Shown: piece by piece, positions 45,840-54,432 of the stretch | How positions within the stretch are numbered: position 1 is the first letter of the stretch | How the letters are laid out: each line of letters starts with the position of its first letter | NCBI GenBank assembly: GCA_028864975.1 | Contig: JAGWLG010000011.1 | Span: 1-64,000 of the forward strand | DNA from: Thermoplasmata archaeon | GTDB taxonomy: Archaea; Thermoplasmatota; Thermoplasmata; Lutacidiplasmatales; UBA184 | Direction of reading: 5' to 3' | Length of the DNA stretch: 64,000 nt | Notes under the pieces: model-generated | What the model was told of the DNA's origin: nothing | Database searches by the model: none | Seen by the model: only the letters and a program-made list of their open reading frames with translations | Translations under genes and position numbers: made by a program

Positions 45840-47150
45840 ATGAGGGTCTACGTCGAGGCCTACGGGTGCGCCCAGAACCTGGGGGAGGCGGAGGCGCTCC
45901 GAGCGCTCGCGACCTCGCAGGGACATCTCCTCGCCGACCGCCCGTCGGAGGCGGATGTCGGGGTCCTCGTGACGTGTGCGGTCATCGGCCACACGGAGGA
46001 CCACATGGTCGAACGGTGGCGAGAGCTCTCAAGCGTGCTGCCGCACACCGTGGTCACGGGTTGCATGGTTCCCCTCCGCCAGGAGCGACTCACCGCTCCC
46101 GGGGCGCGGGGAACGACCCACCTGCTTCCGATCCGGGCGCAGGAGAAGCTCCCGGAGCTTCTGCGGTCCCTGCCCGGTCCCGGGGCGGTCGCGGCCCCCC
46201 CGGTCGGGAACGCCGAACATGGAGGGCTCCTCCAGGTTCGCCCCAAGGTCCCTCCGGCGGAAGCGACGGTCCACCGTGAGCTCGTCCTGGCCCAAGGGTG
46301 CACGAGCCACTGCACGTACTGCTTCTCTCGTCTGGCGAGGGGACCCCTCAAGAGCACCCCGCTCCCGCACTTGCTCGCCCAGGCACGCGCGGCGATCGCG
46401 GGGGGGGCGGTCGAGCTGCGGGTGAGCTCCCTGGACACCTCCTGCTGGGGCGAGGACCTGGGGGAGGGCGGTCCGCGCCTCCCCGAGGCCGTCCGCGAGC
46501 TCTCGGCCCTTCCCGCGCCCAAAGACTTCCGACTGCGCGTGGGCATGATGAGCCCGCAGACCCTTTCGACGATCTCCGAGCCCTACTTCGAGGCCCTCTC
46601 CTCCCTCCCCCGGATGTTCCGGTTCCTCCATCTTCCCGTCCAGTCAGGGTCCGACCGCGTGCTGAGCGCCATGAAGCGGGGCTACGCCGTCGAGACCTTC
46701 CTGAGGCTGGTCGCGAGGGCCCGGGAGCTCGTCCCCGACCTCATGCTGTCGACCGATGTTATCGTCGGCTTCCCCGGCGAAAGGCCCGAGGACCACGAAT
46801 CGACGCTTCGGCTCCTCGAGAGCGTCCGCCCCGAGGTCCTGAATCTCACGAGGTTCTCCCCGCGCCCCATGACCCCTGCCGCACGATGGGAGCCGATCGT
46901 GAGCCGCGTCGTGAAGGAACGCTCCCGGGAGGTCACCGCGCTCAGGCTCCGACTGGCGAGAGGAAGAATGGAACGGTGGGTCGGATGGAAAGGCCGCGGG
47001 GTCGTGACCGAGCATGGGCCCGAGGGGACGTGCGTCGCCCGGATGCCGAACTACCTCCCCGTGGTCCTGCCCGAGCGCCGACCCCTGGGGACCTGGCTCG
47101 ACCTCACGGTCCGCGGAGCGCGCTCGACCTACCTGCTCGGTGAGAGCTAG
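45840..47150 (+). CDS. tRNA t6A37 methylthiotransferase (MtaB/CDKAL1 family)
   Basis: Adds a methylthio group to t6A37 of tRNA, downstream of Kae1. It is 436 residues. The N-terminal domain has cluster cysteines C10, C46 and C75 (VEAYGCAQN, LVTCAVIGH, VTGCMVP). The radical SAM site is C154-C158-C161 in QGCTSHCTYC. LPVQSGSDRVLSAMKRGY and VDVIVGFPGE-like TDVIVGFPGER are family motifs. A C-terminal TRAM domain follows (about 375-436). ATG at 45840. The t6A-type substrate is inferred from the family. Confidence 0.92.
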   Translation: MRVYVEAYGCAQNLGEAEALRALATSQGHLLADRPSEADVGVLVTCAVIGHTEDHMVERWRELSSVLPHTVVTGCMVPLRQERLTAPGARGTTHLLPIRAQEKLPELLRSLPGPGAVAAPPVGNAEHGGLLQVRPKVPPAEATVHRELVLAQGCTSHCTYCFSRLARGPLKSTPLPHLLAQARAAIAGGAVELRVSSLDTSCWGEDLGEGGPRLPEAVRELSALPAPKDFRLRVGMMSPQTLSTISEPYFEALSSLPRMFRFLHLPVQSGSDRVLSAMKRGYAVETFLRLVARARELVPDLMLSTDVIVGFPGERPEDHESTLRLLESVRPEVLNLTRFSPRPMTPAARWEPIVSRVVKERSREVTALRLRLARGRMERWVGWKGRGVVTEHGPEGTCVARMPNYLPVVLPERRPLGTWLDLTVRGARSTYLLGES

Positions 47151-47174
47151 CACGCTATCCGACGAGAGGGCGCG

Positions 47175-47182
47175 TCTTTATC
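47175..47182 (+). promoter_or_regulatory. TATA-like element of the Lrp-type regulator
   Basis: TCTTTATC, 26-33 nt upstream of GTG 47208 in a short AT-richer stretch; a leaderless start is likely. Confidence 0.5.
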
Positions 47183-47207
47183 TCTACGAAAATCGCTATC
47201 CCACGAC

Positions 47208-47708
47208 GTGGACGACATCGACCGTCGCATCCTCCAGCTGCTCAAGGAGGACGGACGGGCCACCAACGCCGAGGTCGGGACGAAGATCGGCCTCTCGGAA
47301 GGGGCGGTGCGCCGGCGTATCGCCCGCATGCGGGCCGAGGGAACGATTCTTCGGTTCACCGTGGTCACCCTCCCCCTGGGACCGGAAGGCCTGGTCCTGA
47401 TCCGGTGCCGGCCCGGGAAGACGGCGACCATCCTCGAGCACGTCCGGCAGAGGGCCACCGAGGTCTTCGAGTCCTCGGGAGAGTACGACCTGGGGGCCAT
47501 CATCGAGTGCGGAACGATGGACGCGCTCAATCGGGAGCTGGATGCGATCCGCGCCCTCGATGGAGTGGACGCCACGTTGACCCTGATCCGTCTCACGCGA
47601 TGGCAGAAGACCCCCCAGGCCGCGCCCGGAGGGGCGGCCCCGGTGGCTCCCTCCCGTGCCGCTCCCGCCCCTCCCCCTCGCCGACCCATGGGGAGCAAGG
47701 GGCGCTGA
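47208..47708 (+). CDS. Lrp/AsnC-type transcription regulator
   Basis: A 166-residue protein. The N-terminal helix-turn-helix is DDIDRRILQLLKEDGRATNA and GLSEGAVRRRIARM. A RAM/ACT effector domain follows (LVLIRCRPGKTATILEHV, then YDLGAIIECGTMDALNREL). The C-terminus adds ~30 Pro/Ala/Arg-rich residues. It probably senses an amino acid; targets are unknown. GTG at 47208. Confidence 0.92.
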   Translation: MDDIDRRILQLLKEDGRATNAEVGTKIGLSEGAVRRRIARMRAEGTILRFTVVTLPLGPEGLVLIRCRPGKTATILEHVRQRATEVFESSGEYDLGAIIECGTMDALNRELDAIRALDGVDATLTLIRLTRWQKTPQAAPGGAAPVAPSRAAPAPPPRRPMGSKGR

Positions 47709-47830
47709 CCGGGGGGCCCGACCTCTCCTTGCGAAGGCGTCCGATGGCCCCGTGTGACGCTCGAGGATCGGCCCGGTGGGAGGTCCACGAGGGACAACCC
47801 GTGGGGACACCTAGAGGGGCCTAGAACCTC

Positions 47831-48952
47831 ATGGCGACAGTCGCGATCGGTCCCATCTTCCTCGGTGTCGGGGTCCTCATCGTCCTCGTGGTCGTCCTGA
47901 TCCTGGTCTGGCGCGTCATCGTGCCGATGTGGGTGAAGCGACGCCAGGCCCAGGTCGCCGAGGGGACCGCCTGGATCGAGGACCGGGCCTGGAACCAGAT
48001 CCAGGCCGCGAAGGCGCTCGCGGACTTCCTCGACCGGGAAGGGACCGACATCCGAGAAGCGGTCGTGCAGATCGAGGTGGCCACGGGAAAGTACGAGATG
48101 AGGCGCTACGTGGAGGCGCAGCGGCTTGCGAAGGAGGTCACCGAGAAGCTCGCGGCTCGCCGCAAGCGCCCCCGCGAAACCCCGGGCGCCTCGACCCCCA
48201 AGCCGGTCGGCAAGCCGATCGTCGAGCCCGAACCCGAGGGCCCCACGCACCGAGACCTTGCCCGAAGGGTGGGCGACCCCGACCCCGAGGAGAGGCCCTC
48301 CCCGACCCGAGGGTCTATCTCCTCCCCTCCGCTCCGGGCCACCGAAGCTGGAGCGGGGGGAGACGTGGAGCACGACGAAGAGGAGGGGAGCGCTCCACCG
48401 GAGGAGATCGAGGACGGGACGATCACCGCCGAGCGCGCGAAGCGACCGAAGGACTTCATGGAGGCACGTTTCATGCTAACTTCGCTCCAGAACGACCTCG
48501 ATGCGGCTCCCGCCGAGCGGAAGCAGGACCCGGCGGTCCGGGAGGCCCGCGACTGGGCCCAGAAGAGCCAGGCTTCCTTCGACCGGAAGGACTACACCGA
48601 GAGCCTGCGTCTTGCCATGCGGGGACGAAGGAGGCTCGGCGGGGCCGGGATCTCGACCATCAGTGTTGGGGCGGGGACCGTCGTCGAGGCTCCCCCGGAG
48701 GAGCTCTCCCCTACGGCGCGCCGCTCCTCGGCTCCACCCCCAACGGCCGCCACCTCCGCGCCCCCTTCCGCCACGGCCCCAACGTCCCCGGCGATGTCGT
48801 GTGGCCGGTGCGGTCGGGTCAACAACTCCGGGGACCGGTTCTGTCGGGGCTGCGGAGCCATGCTGGCTCCTCCCAGCTGTCCCCGGTGCCACCGCCCTGT
48901 GGAAGCGGACGACAGGTTCTGCCACGGCTGCGGAAGCCCGCTCGGGGGCTGA
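47831..48952 (+). CDS. Membrane-anchored protein with double zinc ribbon
   Basis: A 373-residue protein. A single N-terminal membrane helix (FLGVGVLIVLVVVLILVWRVIV) is followed by a helical cytoplasmic region (EDRAWNQIQAAKALADFLD) and a long acidic and Pro-rich linker. Another helical block covers about 215-275 (FMLTSLQNDLDAAPAERK). Two C-terminal zinc ribbons close it: SCGRCGRVN...FCRGCGAM and SCPRCHRPV...FCHGCGSPL. The first helical block resembles the second, suggesting a repeat. The function is unknown; a scaffold at the membrane is plausible. Confidence 0.8.
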   Translation: MATVAIGPIFLGVGVLIVLVVVLILVWRVIVPMWVKRRQAQVAEGTAWIEDRAWNQIQAAKALADFLDREGTDIREAVVQIEVATGKYEMRRYVEAQRLAKEVTEKLAARRKRPRETPGASTPKPVGKPIVEPEPEGPTHRDLARRVGDPDPEERPSPTRGSISSPPLRATEAGAGGDVEHDEEEGSAPPEEIEDGTITAERAKRPKDFMEARFMLTSLQNDLDAAPAERKQDPAVREARDWAQKSQASFDRKDYTESLRLAMRGRRRLGGAGISTISVGAGTVVEAPPEELSPTARRSSAPPPTAATSAPPSATAPTSPAMSCGRCGRVNNSGDRFCRGCGAMLAPPSCPRCHRPVEADDRFCHGCGSPLGG

Positions 48953-49009
48953 ACGCTCTCGCGAGGCCCCCTGGCGAGGCTGGTCCCGACGCAAGAGGAG
49001 GGACACGTC

Positions 49010-49975
49010 TTGCTCCAGGACCCGACGCTTGCGTGGTTGCTCGAACGCGAGCAGCCCGCCGTGCGCTACCGCGCCCTGACCGAGCTCCTGGGAAGGCCGA
49101 AGAGCGACCCCCAGGTCCGCGAGGCCCGGGCGGAGATCCCTCGGCGGGGGTGGGCCGCGGACCTCCTCGCAAGGCGGGACCCGGGGGGTTGGTGGGTGAG
49201 CCCGAAGAGCCTCTACACGCCGAAGTACCTCAGCACGAACTGGCAGCTGCTGGTCCTCTCCGACCTTGGCCTCACGCGGGCCCATCCCCAGATCCGGCGG
49301 TCCTGCGAGCTCTGGATGAAGGTCTTCGCGCTCGAGGGAGGGGGCGTGGGAAGGAACTCGAAGGGAAAGGGCCACCACTGCGTCGTGGGCAACATGACCC
49401 GGGCGCTGATCCGGTTCGGGTACGTGGACGACCCTCGCATTCGACGGAGCCTCGAGTGGCTGGTCCAAACGGCCCACCCACGCGGGGGATGGTCCTGTTT
49501 CAGCGACTACTGGGCCGGGCGGAACCTCGACTCGTGGGAAGGCCTCTCCGCCTTTACGGTCTACCCGCGGTCGAAGTGGTCCCCGGCGATGAAGGAGTGC
49601 GTCCAGAAGGGGGCCGAGTTCTTTCTGGAACGGGAGCTACATCGCCAGGGTGCGCGCTACGCGCCCTGGTACCGCCTCCACTACCCGGTCCACTACTACT
49701 ACGACCTGCTGGTGGGTCTGGACGTGCTGACCGCCCTGGGCTACGGGTCGGACCCTCGCCTGAGCTTCGTGTTGAAGTGGCTGCGCTCTAAGCGACGCAG
49801 GGATGGGCGGTGGGACCTCGACGCCCAGCATCCGGATGCGGGGGGCGCCTACGGTCGATGGATGCGGGAGCATCCCCGACAACGACCGACCCCGCTCGTC
49901 CTGGAAAGGCCCGGAGAACCGAGCAAGATGGTCACGCTGCGTGCCCTCACGGTGCTCTTGAGGGTGGGGGGCTGA
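49010..49975 (+). CDS. Alpha-toroid-like protein, paralog 2
   Basis: A 321-residue protein, a clear paralog of 17843-18805. Shared blocks include PAVRYRALTELLGRPKSDP, YTPKYLSTNWQLLVLSDLGL, RFGYVDDPRIRRSLEWLV, HPRGGWSCFSDYW and LHYPVHYYYDLLVGLDVL. Each block matches the other copy in order. It has repeated helical pairs and QW-like GGW motifs but no cyclase catalytic motif. The start is TTG at 49010, supported by AGGAGGG 7 nt upstream. A methyltransferase gene follows immediately. Confidence 0.82.
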   Translation: MLQDPTLAWLLEREQPAVRYRALTELLGRPKSDPQVREARAEIPRRGWAADLLARRDPGGWWVSPKSLYTPKYLSTNWQLLVLSDLGLTRAHPQIRRSCELWMKVFALEGGGVGRNSKGKGHHCVVGNMTRALIRFGYVDDPRIRRSLEWLVQTAHPRGGWSCFSDYWAGRNLDSWEGLSAFTVYPRSKWSPAMKECVQKGAEFFLERELHRQGARYAPWYRLHYPVHYYYDLLVGLDVLTALGYGSDPRLSFVLKWLRSKRRRDGRWDLDAQHPDAGGAYGRWMREHPRQRPTPLVLERPGEPSKMVTLRALTVLLRVGG

Positions 49976-49979
49976 AGAG

Positions 49980-50630
49980 CTGCCAGCCCTCCCTGCCCCC
50001 CGGTCCACAACAGCCGCGGGGCCTCCCGGGTACGAGGGGCGCTTCGACCTCGCAGGCTGGGACCTGATCCATGCCCTCGGGCGGCAGAGCAAGCGCCTCC
50101 CCCGAAGGGAACGTGCTCTGATCGATCTGGGCATGGGCCGCGGACGTGACCTGATCTTCCTCTCGCGCCACGGTTTCCGGGTCCTGGGGGTGGACCGTGA
50201 CCCGATGGCGATCGCGAGGGCCCGGCGGCGGGCGGCAGGTCTCGGGCTGCCTATACGAACGGAGCTCGCGGACCTTCGGACCTACCGGCTCCGGGGCTCC
50301 TACGAGGTCCTCTTCTCCTCCTCGGCCCTGAACCACCTGCCGCCCAGCGGACGGGCACGACGCTTCGCCCACTTCCAGCGTGCGACCGTCCCGGAGGGGA
50401 TCCACGCCATCAACGTGTTCGACGCGAAGGAGTACGCCCGACCGTCGCCGGACATCGATCCCGGAGGACTCCCCTTCCGCCGGGGGGAACTTCGGTCCTA
50501 CTACCGCCGCTGGTCGGTCCTCGAGGACCGCGAACTCGCTCTGGAGTGCAGGTTCGGTGGCCGTCCCCATCGGCACTTCTGGCAGGTGATCGTCGCGCAG
50601 AAGCCCAAGTCAGGGGCCATGACGAGGTAG
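49980..50630 (+). CDS. Class I methyltransferase without a canonical start codon
   Basis: The S-adenosylmethionine motif I, LIDLGMGRGRDLIFLSRHGF, followed by VLGVDRDPMAIARARRRA, identifies a class I methyltransferase. The only ATG (50133) falls inside motif I and would destroy it. The open frame runs back to a TGA at 49959 with convincing upstream sequence (YEGRFDLAGWDLIHALGRQS) but holds no ATG, GTG or TTG. CTG at 49980 is proposed, 4 nt after the stop of the toroid-like paralog. A start via coupling, an unusual start codon or a sequencing error are all possible. The substrate is unknown. Confidence 0.65.
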   Translation: MPALPAPRSTTAAGPPGYEGRFDLAGWDLIHALGRQSKRLPRRERALIDLGMGRGRDLIFLSRHGFRVLGVDRDPMAIARARRRAAGLGLPIRTELADLRTYRLRGSYEVLFSSSALNHLPPSGRARRFAHFQRATVPEGIHAINVFDAKEYARPSPDIDPGGLPFRRGELRSYYRRWSVLEDRELALECRFGGRPHRHFWQVIVAQKPKSGAMTR

Positions 50631-50672
50631 CCAGCCCCGCTCCTCCTCGAGGGCGGGTCCGAGCGCGAAACC

Positions 50673-51995
50673 TCAGGCGAACTGCTCGAGCCGCCTCTGG
50701 TGCTTCCAGTCCTTGAGCCAGTGGCTCTGGGTGAGCCATCTTCCCACGGGGATCTCGAAGAACGAGGAGATCCTGCGGACCACGTCTTCGTAGGTCGCCA
50801 GCCGCTCGGGTGGATGGGTCAGCGCGGCGCGGACGTGCTCCCGGACGTTCCAGACCCCGAGGGGCATGACCTGCTCCGGATGGGTCTCCCGCAGGACGAC
50901 AACGCCCGCCTGCCGCTGCAGGCACTCGAGGTGCTCGCTCGTCGCCAGTCGGGCCGCGTAGTAGCACCCCCCCATCCCGGCGTAGGTGGTCCGCCCCTGG
51001 TTCCCCTCCCAGTCCCCCAGCATGACGACCTGCTCCCCGAGGGGGTTCCAGAGCGTGCCAGGGTACCAGGCCTCGATCGATTCGTATCTCCAGGCCCCAG
51101 GAAGCAGGAGCAGGAACCAGCGGTCCCCGAGGGCGTTCAGCGTGTAGAGAAGGAACTCGGAGAGCTCGGGAAGGTCCCGAACCTGCTCCAGGTTCTCCTT
51201 CGAGAGGAGGTCGTCGACCGCCGTGATCGACCAACGCGTGGGGACGAACCTCCGATGGCCACGACGTCCGAGGGTCCCGGCGCTGAAGGCGCGTTGGATC
51301 CGGGAAACGGGTACCTCCTTCTCGTAGAGCTCGGCCACCCCGATCCGGGCCGTCGCGTGAAGGTCATCGGAGGCCTTCTCCAGGCGAGCGTCGACCTTCC
51401 TCACCTCCGAGCGGAAGTCGTCCAGGGGGGCCGACGCTCCGAAGGGCGGAGCTTCGTCGGAGAGCTCCAGGCGGACGCGGGGAGCCCGGTGGAAGTGGGC
51501 CTCGGTCTCCGCGCTGTCTTGGGCGAGCGCCACCAGCTGGACATCTTGGATGAGCCGCGTGCCGCTCTCGGCGTCCGTGACCTTCACGGGGGCGGTCCCA
51601 CGCACCAGGGAGGTACGGTAGTTCACGATCTCCTGGAGGGGCCGTCCGACCCAGCGCTCGGGCGTATCGTAGAGGAGCGTGTCCCCGTGCTCCGGAGAGA
51701 GGAGCGGACCGATGCTCACGTGGGGGTAGCCGATCCTGCCGACGAAGATCCCCGGGGGCGTGCTCCCCTCCCAGTCCTTCTGCCCGAGCATCGGGAGGGT
51801 CCTCCCCAGGCCATTGTAACGAAGGAGGAGCGGACAGACCGGTTTCCCGCAGAGGAGCTGAGCCGAACGGCACCTCAGGCACATCGTCGGGTCCTCTCGG
51901 AGCCCGGGGATGGTCCAGATCAGAGAGGGGTCGGACGAGGCCCCGGGGAGGGGAGAGCTCACCCGACGGCTCTCGGGGAAGATGTCCGTGCTCAT
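50673..51995 (-). CDS. nreA: NreA-type DNA repair protein
   Basis: An archaeal DNA-repair protein that works with PCNA. It is 440 residues. An N-terminal zinc finger (C39, C42, C49, C54; TMCLRCRSAQLLCGKPVCP) is followed by the conserved STPPGIFVGRIGYPHVSIGP and NYRTSLVRG. Other family blocks are KEVPVSRIQRAFSAGTLGRR, RFVPTRWSITAVDD and YAGMGGCYYAARLATSEHL. The last eight residues, QRRLEQFA, resemble a PCNA-interaction box at the very C-terminus, where NreA proteins carry it. ATG at 51995. Confidence 0.94.
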   Translation of the reverse strand: MSTDIFPESRRVSSPLPGASSDPSLIWTIPGLREDPTMCLRCRSAQLLCGKPVCPLLLRYNGLGRTLPMLGQKDWEGSTPPGIFVGRIGYPHVSIGPLLSPEHGDTLLYDTPERWVGRPLQEIVNYRTSLVRGTAPVKVTDAESGTRLIQDVQLVALAQDSAETEAHFHRAPRVRLELSDEAPPFGASAPLDDFRSEVRKVDARLEKASDDLHATARIGVAELYEKEVPVSRIQRAFSAGTLGRRGHRRFVPTRWSITAVDDLLSKENLEQVRDLPELSEFLLYTLNALGDRWFLLLLPGAWRYESIEAWYPGTLWNPLGEQVVMLGDWEGNQGRTTYAGMGGCYYAARLATSEHLECLQRQAGVVVLRETHPEQVMPLGVWNVREHVRAALTHPPERLATYEDVVRRISSFFEIPVGRWLTQSHWLKDWKHQRRLEQFA

Positions 51996-52026
51996 CGTTG
52001 GACCGACAAAGTACGGTCGTGGTGCT

Positions 52027-52035
52027 CAAATAGAG
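52027..52035 (-). promoter_or_regulatory. TATA-like element of nreA
   Basis: CTCTATTTG on the minus strand, 32-40 nt upstream of ATG 51995. It is the main AT-rich patch between nreA and tRNA-Pro. Confidence 0.45.
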
Positions 52036-52071
52036 CGACCAGATGGTGAAACGGTCCGCCACGTGCGGCTT

Positions 52072-52146
52072 GGGTCTGTGGGCTAGCTTGGTCTAGACTT
52101 GGGCGTTCGGGACGCTCAGACTCCGGTTCAAATCCGGACAGACCCA
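52072..52146 (+). tRNA. tRNA-Pro (anticodon CGG)
   Basis: A cloverleaf of 75 nt. Acceptor GGGTCTG pairs with CAGACCC. The D-stem GGCT/AGAC has one G-A mismatch. Anticodon stem GGGCG/CGCTC closes loop TTCGGGA, giving anticodon CGG (Pro, codon CCG). T-stem TCCGG/CCGGA carries TTCAAAT. The discriminator is A and CCA is not encoded. No intron. Confidence 0.93.
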
Positions 52147-52299
52147 TACTCATCAAGGCCGCCCGCTCTCGCCCTCTCTTCTCGACCCCTCCTCGCGGGA
52201 AGGGTCGGTCAAGCCCGAGAGGCCTTCCCTTCCCTTCCCCGCCTCCGTGCGTATGACCGACAGCTCCGGCCGAGGCGAGACGGATCGGCATGCGGGAGC

Positions 52300-53196
52300 T
52301 CAAGCGAGGAGATGGTCGAGATACCCCGAAACCCCATCAAGGTCGCGAACGGGGGGCGGGAAGGACATTCGTTCACCAAGATCCCGGGCGAGCCAGGAGA
52401 AGAGGTCGCGTCCTGACCTCAGCGCGTCCGCGATCGACCCCCGGTCGTATCTTGCGACGGTGCGGGAAAAGTCACGTACGGCGCGCGGATCCGCCCACGT
52501 TTCGAAGAACCTCGCATCATGCCAAACGTCCACGGCACGGTTGCTTCTCGCTAGGGCGTGCCATCGCACCATCTGGACCAGCAGGACTCGCAGGTACCCG
52601 TTGGTGGCACCCAACGATGTGAGGAGCTCGCCTCGCCGGAGCTTCTTGGCGGTCCAGATGAGATGGAACCAGTAGTCGTTCGAGAGATTGGCGAACTCGT
52701 CCGACGTAGGCAGCTTCGGCGGCTCCGCCTTCACCGCCGTGGGCATGACGATCCCGTCCTTGTTCGTCAGGACCCGGAACCCGCGTGCCAGGACCTCGGC
52801 CGCGCCGGGGGTCCGGAGGACCACCTCCTCGGGGTGGCGCATTAGCCGTTTCAGAGCGTAGTAGAGGAAGAGCGAACCCCGCCCCACGAAGGGGAAGACC
52901 GCCAGATCCACATCCTGGCCGTCCTCGAAGAGCACGCGGACCTCCTCCCCCGAGCCCAAGCCGTTCGGCTCGCGATGGACGGTCCAGGGACGGCCCAGCT
53001 TCTCAACCCACGCAAATTCGCGAAGCAGCAGACCGGGCTGACGGACGAAGAGCGCGACGTCAATGTCCGAGAAGGCGTCCGCCGGTCTATTCGTTCGCGC
53101 TTGCGAACCCACGAGGATCGCCAGGCGGACGTTCCCGTCGGCTTCCGACCAGTGTGCAAGGCGGGGGATCCACTCAGCGGCAGGAGGCGCGGGCAT
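52300..53196 (-). CDS. ANT(6)/AadE-like aminoglycoside 6-adenylyltransferase family protein
   Basis: A 298-residue nucleotidyltransferase of the streptomycin adenylyltransferase family. The active site is LVGSQARTNRPADAFSDIDV, with a further acidic pair in VLFEDGQDVDLAVFPF. The helical C-terminal domain has LSNDYWFHLIWTAKKLRRGE and RVLLVQMVRWHALAR. In bacteria this family inactivates aminoglycosides; in an archaeon the natural substrate is unknown. ATG at 53196 places the site at the family's usual distance. It lies just beyond tRNA-Pro, a common landing place for acquired genes. Confidence 0.88.
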   Translation of the reverse strand: MPAPPAAEWIPRLAHWSEADGNVRLAILVGSQARTNRPADAFSDIDVALFVRQPGLLLREFAWVEKLGRPWTVHREPNGLGSGEEVRVLFEDGQDVDLAVFPFVGRGSLFLYYALKRLMRHPEEVVLRTPGAAEVLARGFRVLTNKDGIVMPTAVKAEPPKLPTSDEFANLSNDYWFHLIWTAKKLRRGELLTSLGATNGYLRVLLVQMVRWHALARSNRAVDVWHDARFFETWADPRAVRDFSRTVARYDRGSIADALRSGRDLFSWLARDLGERMSFPPPVRDLDGVSGYLDHLLA

Positions 53197-53560
53197 CTTC
53201 ACGGGACCCGTCTCCGGGTTCTTGATGGTGCCGTCGCGGTGGTGGCACCTTTGTTCCTCCTTGAGCCCGGATGGCCCGAGCACCGCCCCCGCACGTCAAT
53301 AGGGGGGGCTCTTCGCGTCTCGCCGGGACCGGATAGTCTCGTGCCGCCCCTCGGTTCAGTCGCGATGCCAGAGCCCCGATGGACGAGGACAGGCGGCGCC
53401 CATCCCTATCCACCCAGGAATCTCCCGTTGTTCTCGTCACCTCTCTACCTTTCCCCTGGTCAAGGCGCCCGTTCGTGATGTCCGGTTCTGACCCGCGTGG
53501 AACCCTGAGGGTCCAGCAGCGCGTGGGACTGACCCTCGGGACACCCGCCCCTCGGGGGAT
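53197..53560. other. Non-coding gap upstream of the mfnB-like operon
   Basis: About 360 nt without a credible gene between the divergent ANT(6)-like gene and the mfnB operon. I see no tRNA, no repeat and no convincing TATA box in it. The palindrome at 53561-53580 begins at its right end. Confidence 0.5.
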
Positions 53561-53580
53561 GAATTGGAATCCACCAATTC
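53561..53580. promoter_or_regulatory. Perfect 20-nt inverted repeat, operator candidate of the mfnB-like operon
   Basis: GAATTGGAATCCACCAATTC: arms GAATTGG and CCAATTC are perfect complements around a 6-nt loop. It lies 78 nt upstream of the chosen mfnB start (53658) and 21 nt upstream of an in-frame ATG at 53601. Its position and symmetry suit a dimeric repressor. It is also the most AT-rich stretch of the gap and could include the promoter. Confidence 0.5.
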
Positions 53581-53657
53581 TCTAAGACCTCCCAGCCGAG
53601 ATGAGGCTCGAACCGGCCCAACTCCTCGAGGGCGAGGGCGGTCAAGAGCGTGGGACC

Positions 53658-54422
53658 ATGATGTTGATGGTGAGCGTCCAGGACCTCAAGGAGGCCCGAG
53701 AGAGCGTCGCCGGCGGCGCGGACATCGTCGATGTCAAGAACCTCCAGGAGGCGCTGGTCGGTTCCAACTTCCCCCCGGTGGTCCGTGAGGTCCGAAGGGC
53801 GTTCCCGAAGCGCATCCACGTGAGCGTAACCTTGGGGGTCGCGCCCAACCAACCCGGCACGGTGGCCATGGCCGTGTATGGCGCCGCCGCGCTCGAGGCG
53901 ACCTCGGTCAAGGTCGGGTTCGTCCAGACGCACTACGCCACGGCGCTCGACATCCTCAAGGAGAGCCGAAGGGCGCTCGAAGGCTCGCAGACGAAGCTCA
54001 TCGCCGCGACCTTCGCGGACGCTCCCCTTTTCCCCGGTGGCATCGACCCCAAACTGGTGGTCCGACTGGGGAAGGAGAGCCGCAGCGATGGGATCCTCAT
54101 CGACACCCTGACCAAGGATGGCAGGAACCTCTTCGACTTCCTGGACGAGGCCACGCTTCGTTCGCTCGTCACCGAGGGCAAGGAGGCGGGGATGAGCACG
54201 GCCCTCTCCGGTCACCTGAGGATCCCGAACCTGAACGCCCTCGTCCGGATCAACCCGGACATCGTGGGGGTCCGGGGCGCGGTCTGCGCCAACGGGGACC
54301 GGGAGAAAGGCGCGGTCGCCGCCTCGGCCGTAGCGAGGCTCCGCACCGAGCTTGACGCGAGGCTCACCGGCAGGGTCGATGTCTACTCGGAACCTGGCCC
54401 CCCCGACGTGCTGGTGGCCTGA
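53658..54422 (+). CDS. mfnB: MfnB-like (5-formylfuran-3-yl)methyl phosphate synthase
   Basis: In methanogens MfnB condenses two glyceraldehyde-3-phosphate molecules to 4-(hydroxymethyl)-2-furancarboxaldehyde phosphate, the furan of methanofuran. It is 254 residues. K27 (GGADIVDVKN) and K85 (ATSVKVGFV) fall at the catalytic positions known for the Methanocaldococcus enzyme when ATG 53658 is used, which is why that start is chosen. ILIDTLTKDGR keeps the further acidic and lysine residues, and the C-terminal DIVGVRGAVCANGDR is conserved. The usual NPKEGSLGANFPW is altered to NLQEALVGSNFPP, so the substrate or product may differ. First gene of a four-gene unit. Confidence 0.87.
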   Translation: MMLMVSVQDLKEARESVAGGADIVDVKNLQEALVGSNFPPVVREVRRAFPKRIHVSVTLGVAPNQPGTVAMAVYGAAALEATSVKVGFVQTHYATALDILKESRRALEGSQTKLIAATFADAPLFPGGIDPKLVVRLGKESRSDGILIDTLTKDGRNLFDFLDEATLRSLVTEGKEAGMSTALSGHLRIPNLNALVRINPDIVGVRGAVCANGDREKGAVAASAVARLRTELDARLTGRVDVYSEPGPPDVLVA

Positions 54423-54432
54423 GGGAGCGAAC

